Position numbers and translations under genes: made by a program
NCBI GenBank assembly: GCA_949752795.1
Contig: CATKHW010000380.1
Location: 124,001 to 188,000 of the forward strand
Source of the DNA: Hyperoodon ampullatus
Taxonomy: Eukaryota > Chordata > Mammalia > Artiodactyla > Ziphiidae
Direction of reading: 5' to 3'
Length of the DNA stretch: 64,000 nucleotides
The notes under the pieces: generated by a model
Seen by the model: only the letters and a program-made list of their open reading frames with translations
Told to the model about the DNA's origin: nothing
The model's database searches: none
Shown: positions 22,598 to 34,744 of the stretch, piece by piece
Layout: each line of letters opens with the position of its first letter
Numbering within the stretch: position 1 is the first letter of the stretch

Positions 22598-24336
22598 TAA
22601 TATTCCCTTCAACCTGGAGAGTTGGGACGCATGGAATGGGTGCCATGCATTATTGCTTTAAAGGGTCTGCATTTGCTCAACCAATCTCACCAAACCTCTC
22701 AGTCACAAGTGTCCAGCCTTATGCCACATCCAGCTGTGGTTGTAGATAGGGTCATTCCAGGTTTCATCAGAGACCCTGAAGGAATTGTAAAGAATTTCCC
22801 AGTTTTTTTGTTTTGTTTTTGAAATTCCTTTTTATAGTGGGTTTGAGCTGATTCTCGCTGCCATGTTTATGCCAGTCTAGACACACTTGATTCCCTTACG
22901 GAGACATATCAATACATAGGTTTTAAGATTCTTACTAGTCAGATATATTCCTCAGCGGGAAATATGGGGTTTTGAGTCCCTTTCACTGAGGAAGGTGTAG
23001 GTCTTGTCTATTCCATAGTTGGTTTTTGGAACGGTACCTGTGCTTATATCAAACTCTGGTTTTATGCATCACCCCACCTCTCCTTCCCCCTTAAGCAGGC
23101 ATAAGAGTGTTTTCTAAATGTGAGACACTGTTCTCTTTCCTAACTCAGTTCAAGTGTAGCCATGTTTACAGGATCTTCATAAGTGATATCTTATGATAAG
23201 TTTCTTTTTCTGTGTGACTTATTTCACTTAGAATCATCGTACCTGAATCCACCCATTTTGCTGCTACTGGTCTTATGACATTGATTTCATGGCTGAGGGA
23301 TATTCCATCGTACATAAGTACCACAATTTTTTGAAGCATTTTTATATTTCCTGGGATATTTAAGGTGTACCCAAGTTGAGGTCCTTGTAAGCAGTGCAGC
23401 CCTAAATTTTGGGGTGGCTCTGTCTTATTGATTTTCAGTTTTCCCAAGGAATATTCCCTAGACTTGAAGTGCCCTTGGCTCTGTAGCTCTGTTGTTTACT
23501 TGTTTTAGGGAACACAATGCACTCCTCCAGAGAGGCAGCTGGCAATTTACATCCCGCCCATCAGCATAACAAGGCTCCATGTTCTCCACAGCCTGTCTTG
23601 CCTTTCTGGTTTTTACACATTTTGTGGATGTCCCTTTTGACCGGTGGGAAGTGATACTTCTTTGTAGTGCAGATTTGCATTGCCCGCTTGCTTGCTTGGC
23701 CAAAAAGGGCGTATGCGTTTTCTCCTGAATATATTCAGGAAAAAACGCATACGCCCTTTTTGGCCAAGTGCATCATTGTCGAAGTTGTGCCCCTCTTCCT
23801 GTGCTTTAAAGGCGATTCCAACGTACCTCTTGAAATCTGTTTCCTGCTATTCTGCCTCGCTTTCAAGTCCGCCTCGTTGCCTTCCCTCAACAGACTTTTG
23901 GACCATAGTTGTCCTTTATTACTCGGCCAGTTTGTGAATTGCTGTGCCCCTGAGCTCCATTTTTCAACTCGTTTTTGGTGAGCTGACCGCAAGTCCAAAA
24001 TTTTGGTTCAGGACCTATACTGGTTCCCGGTGGGTGGCTGAGACTTTGGTTAATTCTTCTTACTGCCGGAAAATTACAGTGATATGTGCCCGTCCAAATG
24101 CCTAACAGCTTCTCTCTCATTGGTTGTCCCTCTTCCCTTTCAACCTCTGCCAAATTGGCAACCTGTGCGAACCAGGAGGTTAAAGGGGCTGTCTCTCCAA
24201 GTTGGGAGGTTGATAGTAAAGCAGATGGAAAGTCAAACCGTAGCACCAGGAGAGGGACTATTCGTTGAGTTTTAGAAACCTTTCGATTTCACAGTGTGTC
24301 CGTTCTCTAGGTTTCCCATACATGTTATAGCTGTAG
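22598..24336 (+). repeat. Satellite unit 14, B/A recombinant (1,739 bp)
   Basis: Starts as B (GGGACGCATGG, ACCAAACC, GGTTGTAGATAGG) and turns into A (CATTCCAGG from 22,759, CCCAGTTTTTTTG, CGTACATAAG). From there it looks identical to unit 13, private changes included, which suggests a very recent duplication. L1 frame 23166-23447 (minus); palindrome 23695-23768 with one mismatch. Confidence 0.9.
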
Positions 24337-26075
24337 TAATATTCCCTTCAACCTGGAGAGTTGGGACGCATGGAATGGGTGCCATGCATTATTGCTTTAA
24401 AGGGTCTGCATTTGCTCAACCAATCTCACCAAACCTCTCAGTCACAAGTGTCCAGCCTTATGCCACATCCAGCTGTGGTTGTAGATAGGGTCATTCCAGG
24501 TTTCATCAGAGACCCTGAAGGAATTGTAAAGAATTTCCCAGTTTTTTTGTTTTGTTTTTGAAATTCCTTTTTATAGTGGGTTTGAGCTGATTCTCGCTGC
24601 CATGTTTATGCCAGTCTAGACACACTTGATTCCCTTACGGAGACATATCAATACATAGGTTTTAAGATTCTTACTAGTCAGATATATTCCTCAGCGGGAA
24701 ATATGGGGTTTTGAGTCCCTTTCACTGAGGAAGGTGTAGGACTTGTCTATTCCATAGTTGGTTTTTGGAACGGTACCTGTGCTTATATCAAACTCTGGTT
24801 TTATGCATCACCCCACCTCTCCTTCCCCCTTAAGCAGGCATAAGAGTGTTTTCTAAATGTGAGACACTGTTCTCTTTCCTAACTCAGTTCAAGTGTAGCC
24901 ATGTTTACAGGATCTTCATAAGTGATATCTTATGATAAGTTTCTTTTTCTGTGTGACTTATTTCACTTAGAATCATCGTACCTGAATCCACCCATTTTGC
25001 TGCTACTGGTCTTATGACATTGATTTCATGGCTGAGGGATATTCCATCGTACATAAGTACCACAATTTTTTGAAGCATTTTTATATTTCCTGGGATATTT
25101 AAGGTGTACCCAAGTTGAGGTCCTTGTAAGCAGTGCAGCCCTAAATTTTGGGGTGGCTCTGTCTTATTGATTTTCAGTTTTCCCAAGGAATATTCCCTAG
25201 ACTTGAAGTGCCCTTGGCTCTGTAGCTCTGTTGTTTACTTGTTTTAGGGAACACAATGCACTCCTCCAGAGAGGCAGCTGGCAATTTACATCCCGCCCAT
25301 CAGCATAACAAGGCTCCATGTTCTCCAGAGCCTGTCTTGCCTTTCTGGTTTTTACACATTTTGTGGATGTCCCTTTTGACCGGTGGGAAGTGATACTTCT
25401 TTGTAGTGCAGATTTGCATTGCCCGCTTGCTTGCTTGGCCAAAAAGGGCGTATGCGTTTTCTCCTGAATATATTCAGGAAAAAACGCATACGCCCTTTTT
25501 GGCCAAGTGCATCATTGTCGAAGTTGTGCCCCTCTTCCTGTGCTTTAAAGGCGATTCCAACGTACCTCTTGAAATCTGTTTCCTGCTATTCTGCCTCGCT
25601 TTCAAGTCCGCCTCGTTGCCTTCCCTCAACAGACTTTTGGACGATAGTTGTCCTTTATTACTCGGCCAGTTTGTGAATTGCTGTGCCCCTGAGCTCCATT
25701 TTTCAACTCGTTTTTGGTGAGCTGACCGCAAGTCCAAAATTTTGGTTCAGGACCTATACTGGTTCCCGGTGGGTGGCTGAGACTTTGGTTAATTCTTCTT
25801 ACTGCCGGGAAATTACAGTGATATGTGCCCGTCCAAATGCCTAACAGCTTCTCTCTCATTGGTTGTCCCTCTTCCCTTTCAACCTCTGCCAAATTGGCAA
25901 CCTGTGCGAACCAGGAGGTTAAAGGGGCTGTCTCTCCAAGTTGGGAGGTTGATAGTAAAGCAGATGGAAAGTCAAACCGGAGCACCAGGAGAGGGACTAT
26001 TCGTTGAGTTTTAGAAACCTTTCGATTTCACAGTGTGTCCGTTCTCTAGGTTTCCCATACATGTTATAGCTGTAG
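24337..26075 (+). repeat. Satellite unit 15, B/A recombinant (1,739 bp)
   Basis: Same B-to-A switch as unit 14, but it lacks the two changes private to units 13 and 14 and has GGACGATAG instead of GGACCATAG, plus TAGGACTTGTC near 24,737. L1 frame 24905-25186 (minus); palindrome 25434-25507 with one mismatch. Confidence 0.9.
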
Positions 26076-27810
26076 TAATATTCCCTTCAACCTGGAGAGT
26101 TGGGACGCATGGAATGGGTGCCATGCATTATTGCTTTAAAGGGTCTGCATTTGCTCAACCAATCTCACCAAACCTCTCAGTCACAAGTGTCCAGCCTTAT
26201 GCCACATCCAGCTGTGGTTGTAGATAGGGTCATTCAAGGTTTCATCAGAGACCCTGAAGGAATTGTAAAGAATTTCCGAGGTTTTTGTTTTGTTTTTGAA
26301 ATTCCTTTTTATACTGGGTTTGAGCTGATTTTCGCTGCCATGTTTATGCCAGTCTACACACACTTGATTCCCTTACGGAGACATATCAATACATAGGTTT
26401 TAAGATTCTTACTAGTCAGATATATTCCTCTGCGGGAAATATGGGGTTTTGAGTCCCTTTCACTGAGGAAGGTGTAGGTCTTGTCTATTCCATAGTTGGT
26501 TTTTGGAACGGTACTTGTGCTTATATCAAACTCTGGTTTTATGCATCACCCCACCTCTCCTTCCCCCTTAAGCAGGCATAAGAGTGTTTTCTAAATGTGA
26601 GACACTGTTCTCTTTCCTAACTCAGTTCAAGTGTAGCCATGTTTACAGGATCTTCATAAGTGATATCTTATGATAAGTTTCTTTTTCTGTGTGACTTATT
26701 TCACTTAGAATCATCGTACCTGAATCCACCCATTTTGCTGCTACTGGTCTTATGACATTGATTTCATGGCTGAGGGATATTCCATCGTACGTAAGTACCA
26801 CAATTTTTTGAAGCATTTTTATATTTCCTGGGATATTTAAGGTGTACCCAAGTTGAGGTCCTTGTAAGCAGTGCAGCCCTAAATTTTGGGGTGGCTCTGT
26901 CTTATTGATTTTCAGTTTTCCCAAGGAATATTCCCTAGACTTGAAGTGCCCTTGGCTCTGTAGCTCTGTTGTTTACTTGTTTTAGGGAACACAATGCACT
27001 CCTCCAGAGAGGCAGCTGGCAATTTACATCCCGCCCATCAGCATAACAAGGCTCCATGTTCTCCAGAGCCTGTCTTGCCTTTCTGGTTTTTACACATTTT
27101 GTGGATGTCCCTTTTGACCGGTGGGAAGCGATACTTCTTTGTAGTGCAGATTTGCATTGCCCGCTTGCTTGCTTGGCCAAAAAGGGCGTATGCGTTTTCT
27201 CCTGAATATATTCAGGAAAAAACGCATACGCCCTTTTTGGCCAAGTGCATCATTGTCGAAGTTGTGCCCCTCTTCCTGTGCTTTAAAGGTGATTCCAACG
27301 TACCTCTTGAAATCTGTTTCCTGCTATTCTGCCTCGCTTTCAAGTCCACCTCGTTGCCTTCCCTCAACAGACTTTTGGACGATAGTTGTCCTTTATTACT
27401 CGGCCAGTTTGTGAATTGCTGTGCCCCTGAGCTCCATTTTTCAACTCGTTTTTGGTGAGCTGACCGCAAGTCCAAAATTTTGGTTCAGGACCTATACTGG
27501 TTCCCGGTGGGCGGCTGAGACTTTGGTTAATTCTTCTTCCTGCCGGCAAATTACAGTGATATGTGCCCGTCCAAATGCTTAACAGTTACTCACTCATTGT
27601 TTCTCCCTGTTCCCTTTCATCCTCTGCCAAATTGGCAACCTGTGCGAACCAGGAGGTTAAAGGGGCTGTCTCTCCAAGTTGGGAGGTTGATATTAAAGTA
27701 GATGGAAAGTCAAACCAGAGCACCAGGAGAGGGACTATTCATTGAGTTTTAGAAACCATTCGTATTCACTGTGTCTCCGTTCTCTAGGTTTCCCGTACAT
27801 ATAGCTGTAG
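26076..27810 (+). repeat. Satellite unit 16, type B with a diverged right end (1,735 bp)
   Basis: Matches units 2 and 8 up to about 27,570. Then come at least seven private or non-B changes in 240 bp (ATGCTTAAC, GATATTAAAGTAG, AAACCAGAGC, ATTCATTG, AACCATTCG, CACTGTGTCTCC) and a 3-bp loss in GTACATATAGC. L1 frame 26643-26924 (minus); palindrome 27172-27245 with one mismatch. Confidence 0.9.
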
Positions 27811-29549
27811 TAATATTCCCTTCAACCTGGAGAGTTGGGACCCATGGAATGGGTGCCATGCATTATTGCTTTAAAGGGTCTGCATTTGCTCACCCAATCT
27901 CACCAATCCTCTCAGTCCCAAGTGTCCAGCCTTATGCCACATCCAGCTGTCGTTGTATATAGGGTCATTCCAGGTTTCATCAGAGACCCTGAAGGAATTG
28001 TAAAGAATTTCCCAGTTTTTTTGTTTTGTTTTTGAAATTCCTTTTTATAGTGGGTTTGAGCTGATTCTCGCTGCCATGTTTATGCCAGTCTAGACACACT
28101 TGATTCCCTTACGGAGACATATCAATACATAGGTTTTAAGATTCTTACTAGTCAGATATATTCCTCTGCGGGAAATATGGGGTTTTGAGTCCCTTTCACT
28201 GAGGAAGGTGTAGGTCTTGTCTATTCCATAGTTGGTTTTTGGAACGGTACCTCTGCTTATATCAAACTCTGGTTTTATGCATCACCCCACCTCTCCTTCC
28301 CCCTTAAGCAGGCATAAGAGTGTTTTCTAAATGTGAGACACTGTTCTCTTTCCTAACTCAGTTCAAGTGTAGCCATGTTTACAGGATCTTCATAAGTGAT
28401 ATCTTATGATAAGTTTCTTTTTCTGTGTGACTTATTTCACTTAGAATCATCGTACCTGAATCCACCCATTTTGCTGCTACTGGTCTTATGACATTGATTT
28501 CATGGCTGAGGGATATTCCATCGTACATAAGTACCACAATTTTTTGAAGCATTTTTATATTTCCTGGAATATTTAAGGTGTACCCAAGTTGAGGTCCTTG
28601 TAAGCAGTGCAGCCCTAAATTTTGGGGTGGCTCTGTCTTATTGATTTTCAGTTTTCCCAAGGAATATTCCCTAGACTTGAAGTGCCCTTGGCTCTGTAGC
28701 TCTGTTGTTTACTTGTTTTAGGGAACACAATGCACTCCTCCAGAGAGTCAGCTGGCAATTTACATCCCGCCCATCAGCATAACAAGGCTCCCTGTTCTCC
28801 AGAGCCTGTCTTGCCTTTCTGGTTTTTACACATTTTGTGGATGTCCCTTTTGACCGGTGGGAAGTGATACTTCTTTGTAGTGCAGATTTGCATTGCCCGC
28901 TTGCTTGCTTGGCCAAAAAGGGTGTATGCGTTTTCTCCTGAATATATTCAGGAGAAAACGCATACGCCCTTTTTGGCCAAGTGCATCATTGTCGAAGTTG
29001 TGCCCCTCTTCCTGTGATTTAAAGGCGATTCCAACGTACCTCTTGAAATCTGTTTCCTGCTATTCTGCCTCGCTTTCAAGTCCGCCTCGTTGCCTTCCCT
29101 CAACAGATTTTTGGACGATAGTTGTCCTTTATTACTCGGCCAGTTTGGGAATTGCTGTGCCCCTGAGCTCCATTTTTCAACTCGTTTTTGGTGAGCTGAC
29201 CGCAAGTCCAAAATTTTGGTTCAGGACCTATGCTGTTTCCCGGTGGGTGGCTGAGACTTTGGTTAATTCTTCTTACTGCCGGGAAATTACAGTGATATGT
29301 GCCCATCCAAATGCCTAACAGCTTCTCTCTCATTGGTTGTCCCTCTTCCCTTTCAACCTCTGCCAAATTGGCAACCTGTGCGAACCAGGAGGTTAAAGGG
29401 GCTGTCTCTCCAAGTTGGGAGGTTGATAGTAAAGCAGATGGAAAGTCAAACCGGAGCACCAGGAGAGGGACTATTCGTTGAGTTTTAGAAACCTTTCGAT
29501 TTCACAGTGTGTCCGTTCTCTAGGTTTCCCATACATGTTATAGCTGTAG
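27811..29549 (+). repeat. Satellite unit 17, type A' (1,739 bp)
   Basis: Matches unit 9 in GGTACCTCTGC, GAGAGTCAGC, GTGATTTAAAGG and GGGAATTGC, but has the A-like GCTCACCCAATC at the left. L1 frame 28379-28660 (minus); palindrome 28908-28981 with one mismatch, the left-arm half of the unit 9 change. Confidence 0.92.
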
Positions 29550-31285
29550 TAATATTCCCTTCAACCTGGAGAGTTGGGACCCATGGAATGGGTGCCATGC
29601 ATTATGGCTTTAAAGGGTCTGCATTTGCTCAACCAATCTCACCAAACCTCTCAGTCACAAGTGTCCAGCCTTATGCCACATCCAGCTGTGGTTGTAAATA
29701 GGGTCATTCAAGGTTTCATCAGAGACCCTGAAAGAATTGTAAAGAATTTCCGAGGTTTTTGTTTTGTTTTTGAAATTCCTTTTTATACTGGGTTTGAGCT
29801 GATTTTCGCTGCCATGTTTATGCCAGTCTACACACACTTGATTCCCTTACGGAGACATATCAATACATAGGTTTTAAGATTCTTACTAGTCAGATATATT
29901 CCTCTGAGGGAACTATGGGATTTTGAGTCCCTTTCACTGAGGAAGGTGTAGGTCTTGTCTATTCCCTGGTTGGTTTTTGGAACGGTACCTGTGCTTATAT
30001 CAAACTCTGGTTTTATGCATCACCCCACCTCTCCTTCCCCCTTAAGCAGGCATAAGAGTGTTTTCTAAATGTGAGACACTCTTCTCTTTCCTAACTCAGT
30101 TCAAGTGTAGCCATGTTTACAGGATCTTCATAAGTGATACCTTATGATAAGTTTCTTTTTCTGTGTGACTTATTTCACTTAGAATCATCGTACCTGAATC
30201 CACCCATTTTGCTGCTACTGGTCTTATGACATTGATTTCATGGCTGAGGGATATTCCATCGTACGTAAGTACAATTTTTTGAAGCATTTTTATATTTCCT
30301 GGGATATTTAAGGTGTACCCAAGTTGAGGTCCTTGTAAGCAGTGCAGCCCTAAATTTTGGGGTGGCTCTGTCTTATTGATTTTCAGTTTTCCCAAGGAAT
30401 ATTCCCTAGACTTGAAGTGCCCTTGGCTCTGTAGCTCTGTTGTTTACTTGTTTTAGGGAACACAATGCACTCCTCCAGAGAGGCAGCTGGCAATTTACAT
30501 CCCGCCCATCAGCATAACAAGGCTCCATGTTCTCCAGAGCCTGTATTGCCTTTCTGGTTTTTACACATTTTGTGGATGTCCCTTTTGACCGGTGGGAAGT
30601 GATACTTCTTTGTAGTGCAGATTTGCATTGCCCGCTTGCTTGCTTGGCCAAAAAGGGCGTATGCGTTTTCTCCTGAATATATTCAGGAGAAAACGCAATC
30701 GCCCTTTTTGGCCAAGTGCATCATTGTCAAAGTTGTGCCCCTCTTCCTGTGCTTTAAAGGCGATTCCAATGTACCTCTTGAAATCTGTTTCCTGCTATTC
30801 TGCCTCGCTTTCAACTCCGCCTCGTTGCCTTCCCTCAACAGATTTTTGGATGATAGTTGTCCTTTATTATTCAGCCAGTTTGTGAATTGCTGTGCCCCTG
30901 AGCTCCATTTTTCAACTCGTTTTTTTGGTGAGCTGACCGCAAGTCCAAAATTTTGGTTCAGGAGCTACATTGGTTCCCGGTGGGTGGCTGAGAATTTGGT
31001 TAATTCTTCTTCCTGCCGGGAAATTACAGTGATATGTGCCCGTCCAAATGCCTAACAGCTACTCTCTCATTGGTTCTCCCTCTTCCCTTTCATCCTCTGC
31101 CAAATTGGAAACCTGTGCGAACCAGGAGGTAAAAAGTGCTGTCTCTCCAAGTTGGGATGTTGATAGTAAAGCAGATGGAAAGTCAAACCGGAGCACCAGG
31201 AGAGGGACTCTTCGTTGAGTTTAGAAACCTTTCGTATTCACAGTGTGTCCGTTCTCTAGGTTTCCCGTACATGTTATAGCTGTAG
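29550..31285 (+). repeat. Satellite unit 18, type C joined to divergent sequence (1,736 bp)
   Basis: C-type to 30,928 (CGTTTTTTTGGTGAG is the last C marker). From 30,948 it lacks C markers (CCAAAATTTT, GGAGCTACATTGG, GTGGGTGGC) and resembles zone-2 units. L1 frame 30117-30395 (minus); palindrome 30643-30716 with two adjacent mismatches (GCAATCGCC). Confidence 0.9.
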
Positions 31286-33007
31286 TAATATTCCCTTCAA
31301 CCTGGAGAGTTGGGACCCATGGAATGGGTGCCAGGCATTTGTGCTTTAAAGGGTCTGCATTTGCTCACCCAATCTCACCAATCGTCTCAGTCCCAAGTGT
31401 CCCTCCTTCTGCCACATCCAGCTGTCGTTGTAGATAGGGTCATTCCAGGTTTCATCAGAGACCCTGAAGGAATTGTAAAGAATTTCCCAGTTTTTTAGCT
31501 TTGTTTTTGAAATTCCTTTTTATAGTGGGCTTGAGCTGATTGCCGCTGCCATGTTTATGCCAGTCTAGACACACTTGATTCCCTAACGGGACATATCAAT
31601 ATTTACTAGTCAGATATATTCCTCTGTGGGAAATATGGTGTTTTGAGTCCCTTTCACTGAGGAAGGTGTAGGTCTTGTCTATTCCATAGTTGGTTTTTGG
31701 AACGGTACCTGTGCTTATATCAAACTCTGGTTTTATGCATCACCCCACCTCTCCTTCCCCCTTAAGCAGGCCTAAGATTTTTTTCTAAATGTGAGACACT
31801 GTTCTCTTTCCTAACTGAGATCAAGTGTAGCCATGTTTACAGGATCTTCATAAGTGATATCTTATGATAAGTTTCTTTTTCTGTGTGACTTATTTCACTT
31901 AGAATCATCGTACCTGAATCCACCCATTTTGCTGCTACTGGTCTTATGACATTGATTTCATGGCTGAGGGATATTCCATCGTACGTAAGTACCACAATTT
32001 TTTGAACCATTTTTATATTTCCTGGGATATTTAAGGTGTACCCAAGTTGAGGTCCTTGTAAGCAGTGCAGCCCTAAATTTTGGGGTGGCTCTGTCTTATT
32101 GATTTTCAATTTTCCCAAGGTATATTCCCTAGACTGGAAGTGCCATTGGCTCTGTAGCTCTGTTGTTTACTTGTTTTATAGAACACAATGCACTCCTCCA
32201 GAGAGGCAGTTGGCAATTTACATCCCGCCCATCAGCATAACAAGGCTCCCTGTTCTCCAGGGCCTGTCTTGCCTTTCTGGTTTTTACACATTTTGTGGAT
32301 GTCCCTTTTGACCGGTGGGAAGTGATACTTCTTTGTAGTGCAGATTTTCATTGCCCGCTTGCTTGCTTGGCCAAATAGGGCGTATGCGTTTTCTCCTGAA
32401 TATATTCAGGAGAAAACGCATACGCCCTTTTTGGCCAAGTGCATCATTGTCGAAGTTGTGTCCCTCTTCCTGTGCTTTAAAGGCGATTCCAACGTACCTC
32501 TTGAAATCTGTTTCCTGCTATTCTGCCTCGCTTTCAACTCCGCCTCGTTGCCTTAACTCAACAGATTTTTGGACGATAGTTGTCCCTTATTACTCGGCCA
32601 GTTTGTGAATTGCTGTGCCCCTAGGCTCCATTTTTCAACTCGTTTTTGGTGAGCTGACCGCAAGTCCAAAATTTTGGTTCAGGACCAATACTGGTTCCTG
32701 GTGGGTGGCTGAGACTTTGGTTAATTCTTCTTCCTGAAGGGAAATTACAGTGATATGTGCCCGTCCAAATGCCTAACAGCTACTCTCTCATTTGTTCTCC
32801 CACTTCCCTTTCATCCTCTGCCAAATTGGCAACTTGTGCGAACCAGGAGGTTAAAGGGGCTGTCTCTCCAAGTTGGGAGGTTGATAGTAAAGCAGATGGA
32901 AAGTCAAACCGGAGCACCAGGAGAGGGACTATTCGTTTAGTTTTAGAAACCTTTCGTATTCACAGTGTGTCCGTTCTCTAGGTTACCCGTACATGTTATA
33001 GCTGTAG
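31286..33007 (+). repeat. Satellite unit 19, type X (1,722 bp)
   Basis: Carries the 16-bp deletion that joins ATCAATA to TTTACTAG near 31,600, plus one lost base in CTAACGGGACAT. Other X markers are CCCTCCTTCTGCC, CCAAATAGGGCG, CCTTAACTCAAC and CCCCTAGGCTCC. L1 frame 31837-32118 (minus); palindrome 32366-32439 with one mismatch. Confidence 0.92.
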
Positions 33008-34744
33008 TAATATTCCCTTTAACGTGGAGAGTTGGGACCCATGGAATGGGTGCCAGGCATTTGTGCTTTAAAGGGTCTGCATTTGCTCACCCAATCTCAA
33101 GAATCCTCTCAGTCCCAAGTGTCTAGCCTTTTGCCTCATCCAGCTGTCGTTGTACATAAGGTCATTCCAGGTTTCATCAGAGACCCTGAAGGAATTGTAA
33201 AGAATTTCCCAGTTTTTTTGTTTTGTTTTTGAAATTCCTTTTTATAGTGGGTTTGAGCTGATTCTCGTTGCCATGTTTATGCAAGGCTAGACACACTTGA
33301 TTCCATTATGGAGACATATCAATACATAGGTTTTAAGATTCTTACTAGTCAGATATATTCCTCTGCGGGAAATATGGGGTTTTGAGTCCCTTTCACTGAG
33401 GAAGGTTTAGGTCTTGTCTATTCCATAGTTGGTTTTTGGAACGGTACCTGTGCTTATATCAAACTCTGGTTTTATGCATCTCCCCACCTCTCCTTCCCCC
33501 TTAAGCAGGCATAAGAGTGTTTTCTAAATGTGAGACACTGTTCTCTTTCCTAACTCAGTTCAAGTGTAGCCATGTTTACAGGATCTTCATAAGTGATATC
33601 CTATGATAAGTTTCTTTTTCTCTGTGACTTATTTCACTTAGAGTCATCGTACCTGAATCCACCCATTTTGCTGCTACTGGTCTTATGACATTGATTTCAT
33701 GGCTGAGGGATATTCCATCGTACGTAATTACCACAAATTTTTGAACCATTTTTATATTTCCTGGGATATTTAAGGTGTACCCAAGTTGAGGTCCTTGTAA
33801 GCAGTGCAGCCCTAAATTTTGGGGTGGCTCTGTCTTATTGCTCTTCAGTTTTCCCAAGGTATATTCCCTAGACTGGAAGTGCCCTTGGCTCTATAGCTCT
33901 GTTGCTTACTTGTTTTAGGGAACACAATGCACTCTTCAGAGAGGCAGTTGGCAATTTACATCCCACCCATCAGCATAACAAGGCTCCCTTTTCTCCAGGG
34001 CCTGTCTTGCCTTTCTGGTTTTTACACATTTTGTGGATGTCCCTTTTGACCGGTGGGAAGTGATACTTCTTTGTAGTGCAGATTTGCATTGCCCGCTTAT
34101 TTCCTTGGCCAAAGAGGGCGTATGCGTTTTCTCCTGAATGTATTCTGGAGAAAACGCATATGCCCTTATTGGCAAAGTGCATCATTGGCGAAGTTGTGCC
34201 CCTCTTCCTGTGCTTTAAAGGCGAATCCAATATACCTCTTGAAATCTGTTTCCTGCTATTCTGCCTCGCTTTCAAGTCCGCCTCGTTGCCTTCCCTAAAC
34301 AGATTTTTGGACGATAGTTGTCCTTTATTACTCGGCCAGTTTGTGAATTGCTGTGCCCCTGAGCTCCATTTTTCAACTCGTTTTTGGTGAGCTGACCGCA
34401 AGTCCAAAATTTTGGTTCAGGACCTATACTGGTTCCCGGTGGGTGGCTGAGACTTTGGTTAATTCTTCTTCCTGCCGGGAAATTAGAGTGATATGTCCCG
34501 TACAAATGCATAACAGCTACTCTCTCATTGGTTCTCCTTCTTCCCTTTCATCCTCTGCCAAATTGGCAATCTGTGCGAACCAGGAGGTTAAAGGGGCTGT
34601 CTCTCCAAGTTGGGAGATTGATAGTAAAGGAGATGGAAAGTCAAAACGGAGCACCAGGAGAGGGACTATTCGTTTAGTTTTAGAAGCCATTCATATTCAC
34701 AGTGTGTCCGTTCTCTAGGTTTCCCGTACATGTTATAGCTGTAG
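33008..34744 (+). repeat. Satellite unit 20, type Y (1,737 bp)
   Basis: Y markers: TTTAACGTGGAG, CTCAAGAATCC, TTTTGCCTCATCC, CGTAATTACCACAAATTTTTG, TTGCTCTTCAG, CACTCTTCAGAG, CCAATATACC and CCCTAAACAG. L1 frame 33576-33857 (minus); palindrome 34104-34177 with about six mismatches, the most degraded copy, level with or just beyond 47920-47993. Confidence 0.92.

Larger units (their letters stand above)
20859..30940 (+). repeat. Higher-order repeat 3, rearranged: A-A-A-B-A'-C, truncated
   Basis: Three successive A-like units are followed by B, A' and C. D, E and F do not follow; near 30,928-30,948 the C unit changes to the more divergent sequence of the next zone. The second and third A-like units begin with B-type sequence and switch to A-type at about 22,759 and 24,498, as expected from unequal exchange between a B and an A unit. 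Confidence 0.82.

Noticed and set aside
33970..34407. A 145-codon minus-strand frame in the Y units (33970-34407 and 39169-39606)
   Set aside because: It is created by small changes in the degraded palindrome and links unrelated reading frames of the L1 relic. No sign of a real protein.
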